From Apostichopus japonicus (lineage: Eukaryota; Echinodermata; Holothuroidea; Aspidochirotida; Stichopodidae), in contig NW_027288845.1 in assembly GCF_037975245.1 (NCBI RefSeq), forward strand, positions 1 through 64,000: a stretch of 64,000 nucleotides of DNA, written 5' to 3'. The position numbers and the translations under genes are program-made. Shown here in pieces: positions 1-10,054 of the stretch. Below the pieces are notes generated by a model. That model was given only the letters and a program-made list of their open reading frames with translations, was not told where the DNA came from and ran no database searches. Positions within the stretch are counted from its first letter, which is position 1, and each line of letters opens with the position of its first letter.

Positions 1-1744
1 ACCGAGGGCAAAATAAAAGAGAGATTGTCATGATTCTTAGTACTACCACATTTCTTAGTACTACCACATTAGTGCCAAAGATAGCTAAATACCATGGAGA
101 TGGGATATATGGGAATAAGCAACAAATCCGTTTATATCTACCACTAGTTTCAAACCCACACATTCCATCAACACCCCAAAACATGGGGTAAAGCTAATTA
201 CTGTACAGTCAAAACAGGTGTACATTCATGTGCTTGTAGTCTCATTTCTAAGTAATGTCCTGAGCTAACAGAATTGCATTCCATTTGAACAACTTCTAAA
301 CTTTACTATCACCCCTAACCTGGATAATTTTTCACATCTCTGATCAAACATCAATTTTGCTGACTACAGTACTTACATAGAATTTTCAAAACTCATTTCA
401 ACCTGACTCGGTTTCCGATACGATACCACCAGCAAGATTTTAAGAAATTGATGAGAATATTAACTGATGGCAGTAAAAAAATCAAATTCTTTACAATTAC
501 TGCGGTAACAGGCTCCCTACAGTGTTTGAATGTTTACACTCAATACCACATAGGGGATTACTTGAAGTAACAGCAGTATGATAATCTAAAACAAATAAAG
601 TCACTCATCCATACATGATACAGCAATGTGGCAGGTAAGGCTACAACATAAGAAATCATAGAGCAGCGACTCCCTTCCCCTCTAAACATCTCCCATTCTC
701 ACCACCATATTAGAAATATAAGTAAAAGCCAATTATGTCATTTGGTATATCAACAGCAGAATATGCACAGAGAGGGAAAGTTTTACTCGATCTTCATCAA
801 ACAAGGCTTCCAGAAAATTTGGCTAAATATTGACATTCAACCTGATTTCTCATTTCTAGTTTAAATGTTTGAAATTAACAACTTTTATAAGTAAAGCTAC
901 TTGAAACACATTGGTTATCTTTTGAGAAATTCCAAACTAAAAGAAGCCGGAGAATGGGTCATTGTGGGTGGGGGGGGGGGGGCCGGGTGGCCGTCCAAGA
1001 ATGTTACCAGTTGAAGGCTAGATATCGGACTGGGTATACATGTATAGGAAGAGAAAGGTGAATGCATAAAATTCAATTTTTTTTATCTTGACCATTTCAT
1101 CTTGACCACACACTCCGAAGTGGTCAACACACAAGGGTATGGTAAATTTGAAGAAAAAAAATGTTTTTTACTATGTTTGCTTCACAACTTCAAGTATATG
1201 GAAGTTGGTTGTTCAATCTAATGATCCATGTTGTGGGATTAAAGTGTTTTGATAGGATCAAGCAGTTAAGCAAATGTAATTCATTTAAGTCAAAAGTGCT
1301 GGGCACCATATATATAGTGTTACCATATAGTTTACCTGAAGAACCGAAGGCAGGCTGTCATAACCTGTAGGAGAGGGGATCTACTGTAACATGACAGGCC
1401 GGCCCCCTGGCTCTCCTACTTTGTGGGAAATTATGATTTGCAAGGCAACTCAAACAAACATGTTATCAAATTTGAAGTTCACAAAGCTTTAAAAGCAAGC
1501 ATACTCTGTAAATACATTAACTCCAACTGAAATTGGCCAATGCTCTGCTTAGAAAAACTATTCTACAATTTAATAGACCTTTGTCCGCTTTACCTAAAGT
1601 TTCTTGCAAATTTTGCAGTTTTGTAAATCCACCTGGATGCTCATATTACTGTAGATAGAGAATAAGGGTATCTATGATGAGGAAATCTGGACACATTGTA
1701 AACCATTTGCTTATGACTATCAGAGTTCAGATACTTTTAAGAAA
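1..1744. other. AT-rich non-coding stretch
   Basis: I see no gene, RNA or transposon with recognisable ends here. The sequence is AT-rich with scattered short homopolymers and many TACTGTA/GTACAGT-like words. The few open frames are shorter than 75 codons, lack family motifs and look random. It could be intronic or intergenic; nothing in the sequence decides which. Confidence 0.6.
970..982. repeat. poly-G tract (13 G)
   Basis: An uninterrupted run of 13 G follows a GTGGGT lead-in and is followed by a GGCC/GGG-rich stretch. It is a simple homopolymer that could form a G-quadruplex with the neighbouring G-runs; no function is implied. Confidence 0.9.
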
Positions 1745-1924
1745 AGTCACCCAGGAAAGAACCTGGGCATGCAAATCAAACTACCGAATGACTGGTCCGC
1801 TCTCAACGCCAGTCCCCTTGCATCGGGACTGTGATTGTTTGACTACAGTCGGGTGTGTATCACCATTCCCCTCGAAAGGGAACAGATACTACACATGATC
1901 TTAGCCAAAAGGCTGAGGAGCGAT
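1745..1924 (-). ncRNA. U2 snRNA-like 5' domain with hairpin-rich tail (snRNA-headed SINE, pseudogene or divergent snRNA)
   Basis: Read on the minus strand from 1924 to 1880, 42 of 45 bases agree with the 5' end of metazoan U2 snRNA as I know it, including the ATCGCT start, the GCCTTTTGGC loop and the branch-point recognition GTAGTA (plus positions 1887-1892). One of the three differences (residue 11, G to A) turns a stem-I G-U pair into A-U. After residue 45 the similarity to U2 stops. What follows is a series of perfect short inverted repeats: 1866-1882, GGTG/CACC at 1852-1864, GACTGT/ACAGTC at 1827-1850, AGTCCC/GGGACT at 1811-1830 (an alternative pairing), GACTGG/CCAGTC at 1790-1814 and CCCAGG/CCTGGG at 1750-1767. 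No canonical Sm site (AUUUUUG type) is visible, so a normal U2 gene is unlikely. It may be a SINE with a U2-derived head, a chimeric retro-pseudogene or a novel structured RNA. The 3' boundary is approximate. Confidence 0.6.
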
Positions 1925-3986
1925 TTGTTCTGATACTGTAGCATACACATGTGATTACCAATGACCTCACCATGAAAACAAAGCCTGATTGTCCAGATAC
2001 ACTTTCCTGTTTAAATCCTGTACATACCTCCAAATGGTAACAAATAGTCTACACAACAACTACAACTTAAAAGATGAAACCTTGTTATCTCAAATCTCTT
2101 TGGAAAATAAGGATGTGACTCATCAAAAGGGACTTTTGGGGAAGTTGACCATCAATGGGTTCCTTATCAAAGACAGCCTTAAATGCCAAGGGCAATAATC
2201 ACTTAATATGAGACCTTGAAGGATTCATAGCTTAGCAGAGAGGCAAAGCAATCAATTATGTACTTTCCTGTTAATGTCATCCATCCCCCCCCTTCAATTC
2301 AATCGTTGATTTTGCCAAAGAGGATGTTGGCAGACTGCAACCAGGAGGTTGCTACAACACAATACTTATGTACTATTCATCAGCTCACTGCATCATGCTG
2401 TGTGTATGCAGAATTGCAATATAAATATCATATATATTACATGTACAGTCATGTTATAGGACCAAAATCACTAATACAACAGTAATACTGTACATTCATC
2501 AAAAGTTGGAAAATTTATTAGGTGCTTGTACTTTTTTCTCTGTGGACCTCAAATGACCTTGACTGTAACAGAAACCCATCCAGGGTTCTTGTAGTACTCA
2601 CTATTAAAGACTGATCCACATACTGTACCAAAGTATGAAGTGAAACCACTATGAAATTTTTTAAATCAGGGAGTTTACAAACCAGGTGTCACTATATGTA
2701 TATACATACTGTACACACACACACACATACACACACACACACAGCAGAACATACATTAAAGTTTAACAAAAAGGTGAATACTATATAAATATTAATTTGG
2801 TTTCATTTTTTTTTAATTAACTGAACCTATAATGATGAGCACACTCCACCATATTGTGCTACCATTTGGCTGCTTCATAACTGTACTGATGAAATATACG
2901 AATGGAGACAATAAAAGCTCTGTTTTTTTTTTTATTCTCTAGAACTGATGGTACTGTATGTTAGTTTGCATTTCATACACAATTTTTAAGCTTGAAGTGT
3001 ATCATAGGGCAAGTTCAATAGCTGGTAGACATGTGTGCATTTCATGACTACTCAAGCATTTACTCACAACCCCCGGTTTGTGTGTGTAAAACCAAGTGCC
3101 AAAGAGTGTGTGGGTGGGTGAGATCCATTGATGCTGTCCAACCACTTTAAGCCAAAAACTTGAACAAAGAATTGCCGTGAAGCTCTTGTTTGATACAATT
3201 GCTAACTTTTGGTTTCCAGAAAATTACGGGTTGCAAAGTTGACAATAACTATATAAGGAGGATCGCAAAGTTGGTAATTCCTATTACGGTTAGGGTTGGG
3301 GTCTGGCACAGTTTGTAAATTTATGTTAGAGAGAACACTCAACAGGTAGAATAAAATTATCAATGGAACATTAAAATTGTACTTTGTACTATTAAATTAG
3401 TAAATGATGATAATTTAATGTACAGTTCTTAGTTAACATGACCTTAAATGTTAAAATATGTTGTGTTTGATACAGAAATTGTTAACCCCCTGTACAATAG
3501 TCCATGTACCTGAAGCTTTGGTTAGTGCCATTATTTGATAGCGGTCATGTAAGTTGGCTTTAAATAAAAACAAAAATGAAGTATGTTGATTTTTAAACGA
3601 AAATAACTGCTTGCACGGCAGAAGACCTTTAAGGAACACACATTTTTTTTTACATATTCTGAAATGAACTTTTCATTTGACTGCCTCAAAACTGTATATT
3701 ACATGCCAACCTAATGCATTACGAGTAGAGCCTGTGACCATTGCTGATATTAAAAGATAATCCAGTACTACTAGAGTTAGAGATGAACAAATTTATGTCT
3801 GGGCAACAATACTGTAGTGTCCTTGGGACAGTTACAGTAATGCTATGTGCATACCATGGTATCACCTGTTTCATGTATCTGGACAAACCAAATATATGCT
3901 GTTCATTCAGAACTTCAGACCGACCGTTAAAGTAAGTCCAAGGGAAAGTTATATAGTTCACCTATAACATATGTCAACCCAACAGA
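1925..3986. other. AT-rich non-coding stretch with a CA microsatellite
   Basis: There is no supported gene. The stretch contains the CA microsatellite at 2713-2743 and several A/T homopolymers. I could not assign a proximal sequence element or TATA box to the U2-like sequence whose 5' end faces this stretch. Confidence 0.55.
2713..2743. repeat. (AC)n microsatellite
   Basis: About fifteen AC dinucleotides with one AT interruption near the middle. It is a simple dinucleotide repeat. Confidence 0.95.
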
Positions 3987-4140
3987 GGTGGTTAATGGTT
4001 AAATTTTACCATCTGATTGGTCTTTGTTATGTATCCAAGAAGTGGCTTATGATGTAAATTCATTGTGCTACATTTTGCCATCTGATTGGGTTTGTTACGT
4101 ATGCCAGCTGTGGTTAATGTTGAAAATTCATTGTGTTAAA
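3987..4140. repeat. imperfect direct repeat, about 69-bp period, two copies
   Basis: The word CATCTGATTGG occurs at 4010-4020 and again at 4079-4089, exactly 69 bp apart. It is embedded in wider similarity: an ATTTT(A/G)CC lead-in and a TTTGTTA(T/C)GTAT follow-on, with GTGGTTAATG and ATTCATTGTG words recurring at the edges. This is an old local tandem duplication with no coding sign. Confidence 0.7.
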
Positions 4141-5526
4141 AAGTCATTAAAAACTGTCAGTCCAGGGCAATGTCTGAAGCTAGTAGATTTTTTTTTTTGA
4201 GGGATAGGATATATATTTTCAGGAGAAAACATTCACATAATCAATCTTTTTGCTTTTCTTTAAGCAAACAAAACAAGAGAATGATATTTTTCTGAAATTC
4301 ATGGAATAATTTATATGATATTATCACAATAATCACATACCAAAATTCTACACAAATTGGCTAATAACACTAATACTTAAATACAAAATTTAATTATCCT
4401 CTGGAGTTTTCCTTAAAATTAATCAATACTAATCCTGGGACATGGAGAAGAAATTTTCCAAACCCCCCCCCGGGCCCTCTGCCTGTTCCCGTCTTCCCAG
4501 CAGCCTCTGCTGCTTCCTCCTGCTTTCTACGTGAAACAAGTATCCTAATTATCTTCACGAATCCACAGTGATCAAATACAAATTTCTTGTGTTTGATCAT
4601 TTTTTTTAAAGATCATTTTTCTAGATCAAAAAACATAACAAGAAGAAGGTGAGAAGTTTTTTTTTCTACCTCAAATAGAGCAAAGAGTTATATTTGTAGT
4701 TGCTTCCTTTGTAAGGTATGGAAACGATGTACACAACATGCTGTATACCTCACAATTATCCAATCAGATTCAAATTTTTATTTGAAAATTTTAGTAAGTT
4801 GTAAAGCACTCACTCACTAGCAATTATTATTCAACACAGATTTGTGTTTTTCAACCTCAACGAATTCAACAAGCAATGTGTGTTTTCTTTGATGAGTGTA
4901 ACGCTTAAGAAAATGCCCACAAGGAGGCGTGAACAAGGCTTTCATACTATACCTCAACAACAGCAGGATATGTCATGAGCACTCCCTTTCTAGAACCTGT
5001 ATATAGAGTACTATATGGTACTGTACCGTATAAACAGATCAAGATACATTTTATCACGGATAGCATCACTGTGTGTGAATCTTGTTTGCTACTCAGAAAT
5101 TCTGTTCTGTGCGAACATTGTTCAGCTTCTGACTGACTGAACTGAAACGAATAATTTATCAAGTCCCCTGGCGTGGAACATTTGAATGTATTTCAACAAT
5201 AGGACACATTTCATTTTCAATTATAGTTTTCTATAAAATTGTTTAATGATATTCGGTACTTTCTGTACTTATATAAATGCTATTAATAGTCCACAAAAGA
5301 ACACTGTGGATGTTACCAATATTCACTCTTCGATCAAGTACCAAAATCGAAAAGAGTACATTTATTGCAAAAAATGACTTCTAATTTGGGAAACTTAATT
5401 GAGGTTTGCCACAAAATTGCTGGGAAGGGACATCGTCCTGCTGCTCTGCAGCCCCTCACTAATACTTTTAGCCTACAAGGCTCTTCAAAAACTCCAACAA
5501 CTGATGCTGATTGTTCATTCTGTTTG
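4141..5526. other. non-coding stretch, no supported gene
   Basis: The stretch contains a C9 run at 4463-4471 within a GC-rich island (about 4460-4530) and otherwise AT-rich DNA. An open frame on the plus strand at 5365-5534 runs into the transposon at 5535. It has no motif I recognise and no clear splice acceptor before it, so I leave it uncalled. Confidence 0.5.
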
Positions 5527-5534
5527 GTCTCTAA
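5527..5534. repeat. left target-site duplication of the hAT MITE
   Basis: GTCTCTAA immediately precedes the left terminal inverted repeat and is repeated perfectly at 6213-6220. An 8-bp duplication is the hallmark of hAT-superfamily insertion. Confidence 0.9.
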
Positions 5535-6212
5535 TAGGGATGCACCGGATCCAAATTTTTGGATCCGGCCGGAACCGGATTTTGCCGGATAGTACATGAA
5601 ATCCGGCCGGATAAAATCCGGCCGGAACCGGATTTTTCATTACACAAAAAGAAAATCATTAATAAGAAGTAGAAGTATGAAACAAGAAGCAAATCTTAGG
5701 TGAGGTATACAAAAGAAGGTGAAATTAAGACCCCATTTATGAGATTAAATATTCAACTGGAAGTGGTGTAATTTACATATTTTAATAAAATAACTACAAT
5801 ATAATTGTTGACAAGCTTGATACAGTACAGTATGTAAATTTGTTTGCTGGAAAAATACTGCATACTACCTACAGTATGAAGTTTGTTTTAAAACGGGAAG
5901 CTACATTTCACAAATCTCATACTTTATACTGAATAAAAAGATTATTTAATTGTTGTAATAACACTACTATCTGGATTTAGAATTGTCTTTTATTATTATT
6001 CATTATTTGGTAACAAATTTTTACATTGCAATATTATCTGTAATAATAGTTTACATTGATTTTTGTTAATACCAACACCTTTTTAAGGAATAATTCAGGC
6101 CAGATTTTGAAAAAGATCCGGCCGGATATTTTTCAAAATCCGGCTGGAACCGGAACATTCCTCACTATCCAGCAGGGTAGTCCGGCCGGACCGGATATCC
6201 AGTGCATCCCTA
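5535..6212. mobile_element. non-autonomous hAT-like DNA transposon (MITE), complete
   Basis: The 678-bp element starts TAGGGATGCACCGGAT and ends with the inverted ATCCAGTGCATCCCTA, giving terminal inverted repeats of about 16 bp with one mismatch. Perfect 8-bp duplications GTCTCTAA flank it. Both ends carry several CCGGCCGG/AACCGGAT subterminal motifs in both orientations, and a near-palindrome centred on GGATCC lies at about 5549-5568. The middle (about 5640-6110) is AT-rich with no transposase frame, so it would depend on a transposase supplied elsewhere. The length, termini and duplication length fit the hAT superfamily; the specific family is not identified. Confidence 0.9.
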
Positions 6213-6220
6213 GTCTCTAA
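6213..6220. repeat. right target-site duplication of the hAT MITE
   Basis: GTCTCTAA directly follows the right terminal inverted repeat and matches the left flank at 5527-5534 base for base, which implies a fairly young insertion. Confidence 0.9.
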
Positions 6221-7271
6221 CTTTAAAGTGCATGTTAACTTAAATTGAAGCAACACTTTCACCACGTTAGTGGTAGGCCTTACTTATAGGCCTATTGACG
6301 TAACTACAGTAATGAATAAAGTTACCTTGTGACAAATCTTTGGAGCCTACTGTGCACCTATTGTGAAGTGGGTAATTAAGCCCAGTAGTACGTACAATGG
6401 AATGGAAACTTCTGAATGCTAAGTGAACAATTGTTCTTTGAGGGTGAAAGGTCATCATGATATCTTTTGATTTTGCTCTGTTTAAGTGTTATCCATCAGC
6501 TACATTATTTCAATGTTACTTTGATCGGATTCCAACAGTAAGAACTAGATTTCTACTTGTAAAGGTGTTAAGTCAAAACAGAAAATGCTGTGTATAAAAA
6601 CATTAGATGGGCTGTGCAGTATGGGTCACAGAGTGTTTCACGCAATGAACCATATATGTGCATATATTCAATAACACTAGGCCTAACCTTTAACAATCGT
6701 TGAAGCTGACTTATTTAGTCTGTTTATAAAATGTTGTACGTACATATTTCTAAATGCTCGATCGAGCATCGATGAAAATATGCGATATGGATATGGGCCT
6801 ATTTGAATGAAAAATGAGCACCAAATTGCTGAAGTTAGGAGATCTTCAGCTCTCTTCACCCCCTCCAGGGGTTTTCACCCCTACCAGGGGTTTTCCCCTT
6901 GGAACCCCATTTTAGGGTAAGATCGATCGCTGGCACGAACACTGACAAGTGACAGTGTAAAAGTCAATACGTGAAGTTGGTGGACCTACAAAGTTACCTC
7001 ACAGAATCATCGTAATACAGGGGGTATAACTCACTTAATGCCCAACTCCACCAACTCATGACCAAACTTACTGAAACCTGCGGACTTTTTACAAATAATA
7101 ATTAAACTGTCTTCGCATAGCCAGTCCTCTTCAACAAACCTTAGGACACCCCTGCTGCGAAACACATCCAAATGTACTTAGGCCTGAGTTATAACGTTAC
7201 GTTGCCATTGCTTAGTGAGATATATACTGACTCGTAAGGATGTCTATCAAAAAAGTTGAAATTCTCCTTAC
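6221..7271. other. non-coding stretch with a short CCAGGGGTTTTC direct repeat
   Basis: There is no supported gene. CCAGGGGTTTTC occurs at 6865-6876 and 6883-6894 (18-bp spacing), interleaved with CCCCT words so that the block at 6858-6910 can also form small hairpins. The right part (about 7140 onward) is somewhat richer in CpG than the DNA to its left. Confidence 0.5.
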
Positions 7272-7480
7272 CTGTAACTAAATGAATGATATATAATCCC
7301 GGAACTCCATTGAGAGTTGGACTTAAATACAGTGTCGACGGCAAGATTGTTATACACTGGACTAGCACGACCAATTTCTTCTACCTTCCTGTTGTTATCT
7401 TGTTCGGAATCAGTACTGCTACTACCAGTGTGTACCGGCTGGGTGTTACCTGGTGTTGTACGAGCACGCACGAATGGGAG
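7272..7480 (-). CDS. weak candidate internal exon, product unknown
   Basis: On the minus strand an open frame of about 69 codons lies between an acceptor-like TTTGTTCTCAG (ending at plus position 7481) and a consensus donor CAG|GTAAGG (junction at 7272/7271). The deduced peptide is hydrophilic, with a stretch rich in S, T, D, E, Q, N and K near the middle (TDSEQDNNRK), more protein-like than other short frames nearby. No start codon lies within it. I recognise no domain, and no neighbouring exon could be linked to it. The plus-strand frame over the same bases competes with it. Splice-like sites also occur by chance in DNA of this length, so this is a hint only. Confidence 0.2.
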
Positions 7481-7851
7481 CTGAGAACAAATGCCGATAT
7501 TGTTATGTGTAACCTGCGGATCTGGCTAGCATCGAATTTTAAATGAGTAATTATTGTATACGCTCGCTAGCAGACGGCTCACCGAATATATCGATGGAGC
7601 TGTTCAAAAACAGCTAAGTAGAGTGTGTCACTGGTTCACATCTCTTTCTTTCAAGATTTTAACTCCCAAGCCATGAAAGCGAGTCGGCACCAAGACGCAG
7701 CATTTTTTTTCACAGCGGGTTTTATTAAAAAACTCTCATTCGCTCAGCTTTTATAATTATATTAAATCAAATTGGTTAAAGTACAGTTATCATATAGGCC
7801 TAGAGCCAATTCTGAAATGAACATTTGAGATCAACAGAAGAACAGAAGATA
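7481..7851. other. non-coding stretch
   Basis: No gene is supported. The stretch has modest CpG content near 7490-7610, then AT-rich sequence with an A/T homopolymer near 7707. It could be the 5' flank or an intron of the weak minus-strand exon candidate. Confidence 0.4.
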
Positions 7852-8140
7852 GGCGCGTAGCCAGGAATTTGCCAAGGGAGGGGCGAAACTGTAGATTCGG
7901 CATTGCAAACGATCTAAGCGTAGCCCCACCATAAAGCGTACAAGAAAATTTTGGCTGACAATGCCCCCAGATCGCTGGAAATGGCACTTCCCAGGCCTTG
8001 TAAGTTGCATCTTAGCATTTTCTCCTTTGAAAATACTAGCGATATCATAAAAACATTAAACAAAAATATAAAAAATATGTTCAAGGGGGGGGGGGGGGGC
8101 GGCTGCCCCCTTCGCCCCTTGGCTGAAGACGTTATTGAAA
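7852..8140. mobile_element. foldback/MITE-like repeat, copy A of the GCGCGTAGCCAGG family
   Basis: It opens with GGCGCGTAGCCAGG and continues through motifs shared in order with the copy at 9041: AGCGTACAAGAAA, CCCCCAGATC, GGAAATGGCACTT and CCCAGGC. It ends in a 15-G run followed by GGCTGCCCCCTTCGCCCCTTGGCTGAAG. That end resembles a decayed inverted copy of the opening (CCTGGCTACGCGCC), which would make it a foldback or MITE-like element. There is no coding capacity. The boundaries and the inverted-repeat reading are approximate. Confidence 0.55.
8085..8099. repeat. poly-G tract (15 G)
   Basis: An uninterrupted run of 15 G lies inside the copy-A repeat, followed directly by CGGCTGCCCCC, so G-run and C-run can pair as a hairpin. 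Confidence 0.9.
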
Positions 8141-9040
8141 TTCGCAAGAAGGAAAAAATGCTTTTGATCGCTCAAGTTTTGATCAGTGAGCCCTGACTTG
8201 ACGGGATAGAGGATATTGTGGTACCGACGCAAAAGCTTGTGTAGGAATTTTAGGCAATTCTTTCGGAACCCGAGGGTCATTTGCTGTTCATTTGTCATCG
8301 TTGTATCTAAGTTTTATCTAGTGAACTGAAAATGAGAAAGAAAATATGATCAACCCGGCCCCTACCAACTGAATTTGTTTTATACTTCTCAACATAGGTT
8401 ATATTTTCTAAGCGCGACTCAGAAGACTTTCCCTGTTTAGATTGCAATATATGTACAACTATACCTTCGTAATTATGGCAACTAGTCAGTCAGTTACACT
8501 TTGTCGCAACTGTTACATTTGAGTAAAGGGCGATTCTTGGGCGATTCACAATCAGACGCATTATACTACTTATCCTTTATAATAATAATATATAAATACT
8601 ATATTTTAAAGTGCTGTAATCATGAAATAAAACATGCTCAAGAGCACTACACAAAAGAACCAATACCTGGAATATAAAATTACCAAACTTAGGAAACCTA
8701 AAAGTAATAACAACAGCAATGAAAGTAAAAAAATGATATAAGACAGGGATATAAACCACAATAAAGAACATAAAAATAAATATATATATAAAAATGGGCA
8801 CAGTAATGTGAATAAAACAACGAATAAGATTAATGCCCATACACTACCCTAAAAATGTACCGTAAGTTTTCAAATGCTTCTTAAAAGTGTCAATAGATGT
8901 GATATTTCTCAAGTACACTTCTTAACCTTTTTTCCCCCTGTTTATTTATAACACCAAACATGAACAAGAATGGTCTTTAATAATATGTAAAAAGTGAAGC
9001 AATATTTTGTTAAATGCTAATGAAGGATAGCTAAATACAG
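8141..9040. other. AT-rich non-coding stretch
   Basis: No gene is supported. Positions 8570-8840 are very AT-rich, so hydrophobic-looking minus-strand frames there reflect base composition. Confidence 0.5.
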
Positions 9041-9200
9041 GCGCGTATCCAGGGTTTTCTAACCCGGGGGGAACGAATTACTATATAAGCGGAGCGCCAC
9101 CATCAGTCGGCGCGCAGCGTACAAGAAATTTTCTGGTTTCGATACCCCTCCGCCCCCCCCCCCCAGATCACCGGAAATGGCACTTCTCAGGCTTAAAAAT
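9041..9200. mobile_element. foldback/MITE-like repeat fragment, copy B
   Basis: It begins GCGCGTATCCAGGG and shares in order with copy A (7852) the words AGCGTACAAGAAA, a C-run followed by AGATCACCGGAAATGGCACTTCTCAGGC, and the surrounding spacing. A 12-C run lies at 9153-9164. The distal half seen in copy A is not recognisable here, so it is probably truncated. Confidence 0.55.
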
Positions 9201-9636
9201 GACCAACCAGATGTACACTTTTGCCTGAGAACTAAGAATTTCCCAATAGTTTTTTTCCATCCATAACCTTTATTGAAGATTGTCACCAGTTACACATAAT
9301 GTTCGGCCTCATCGCCGGCATCTCCTGTGGATCATTGCTGTTGTAGGTTATTCTACGTCGCGGCCCGCAATACCCGTCAGCCCCACTTTTCAAGGTTTTT
9401 AAGCCCATTATTTTTTTCTTCAGAATTTGAAAATTCACATTTCTCGTAAATAAATTGACTTCAAAACATACCCATAATGTTGTACAAAATTTCATCTATG
9501 GACAACCAATATAGAAAAACCTCATTCCACCTCTAACAGACCGGTCAAAATTGCACGAGTAGATAAAAGTATGATGAAGAATGTTGGTCAGGGCATTTTC
9601 GAAAATTCAGACACAGTTAATTAATTGGTGTAAAAT
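9201..9636. other. non-coding stretch
   Basis: I see no gene, RNA or repeat with identifiable ends in this stretch. Confidence 0.45.
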
Positions 9637-9683
9637 GAGGCGCGTATCCGGGGGAGGGGGTGGATGGGGGAGCGCGCCCGGGT
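9637..9683. mobile_element. foldback/MITE-like repeat fragment, copy C
   Basis: AGGCGCGTATCCGGGGGAGGGGG matches the opening of copies A and B, then passes into GCGCGCCCGGG and a purine tract. Only the terminal part is recognisable. Confidence 0.4.
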
Positions 9684-9814
9684 AAGAAGAAGAGGAGAGA
9701 AATAAAAAGAGAGAAGAAAAAAAGGGTGGGTAAATAGAGGAGGAAAGAGAGGAAGGAAGGGAAAAGAAAAAGAAGAAAGAAAGAAAAAGGAGAAAAGGAG
9801 GAGCAGAAAAAAAG
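9684..9814. repeat. polypurine (AG-rich) low-complexity tract
   Basis: About 130 bp is almost pure A/G on the plus strand, with 68 uninterrupted purines at 9736-9803. Long homopurine tracts can adopt triplex (H-DNA) structures. The minus-strand reading gives a long Phe/Leu/Ser-rich open frame that is an artefact of composition. Confidence 0.9.
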
Positions 9815-9956
9815 CCGAGACCATGGGAAGAGAATGAGTAACAGTGACATAATTACAGCGCTGATCCCTAAAGAGGGTAGCCATGAAGTGACGGATCGAG
9901 GATTTCGGAAGGGCTTGCGCCTCACCCTACCCCTTGCACCGAAAACTCCATTTTGA

Positions 9957-10047
9957 CGGCAGTTTGCTGTTGCCGACCTCTTATACGCTCTAATGCCTTT
10001 ATAAGGAGCTTTGAGTACTAGAAACGAGCATAGATAAATCAGCAGCT
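9957..10047 (+). repeat. solitary diverged copy of the satellite spacer half
   Basis: This matches the non-tRNA half of the 150-bp satellite in the same orientation. GGCAGTTTGCT and a diverged CTCTTATA block are followed by about 10 extra bases. Then comes a 43-bp segment from GGAGCTTTGAGTA to ATCAGCAGCT that differs from the satellite by a few transitions, one transversion-rich spot and a 2-bp gap. The tRNA-like half upstream is not recognisable. The copy lies about 3 kb left of the array and directly abuts a truncated LINE. It may be an ancestral or dispersed copy of the unit from which the satellite amplified. Confidence 0.8.
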
Positions 10048-10054
10048 TCATATT

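Noticed and set aside
1769-1776. ATGCAAAT octamer as an snRNA enhancer
   Set aside because: It lies on the downstream side of the U2-like element relative to its transcription direction, so it is not placed as a distal element for it; a single octamer is expected by chance.
4394-4600. Minus-strand frame rich in Glu, Ala and Gly
   Set aside because: It lies over a short GC-rich low-complexity patch including a C9 run, with no recognised domain and no clear splice sites.
5365-5599. Plus-strand frame of about 75 codons beginning upstream of the hAT MITE
   Set aside because: Its last part is transposon sequence, no motif is recognised, and no splice signals frame it.
8577-8840. Hydrophobic minus-strand frame as a membrane protein
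   Set aside because: The region is extremely AT-rich, so the Ile/Phe/Tyr content follows from composition; there is no family similarity.
9617-10051. 144-codon minus-strand frame as a gene
   Set aside because: It runs through the purine tract (Phe/Leu/Ser-rich) and the solitary satellite-like copy; its similarity to the satellite peptide is explained by DNA similarity.
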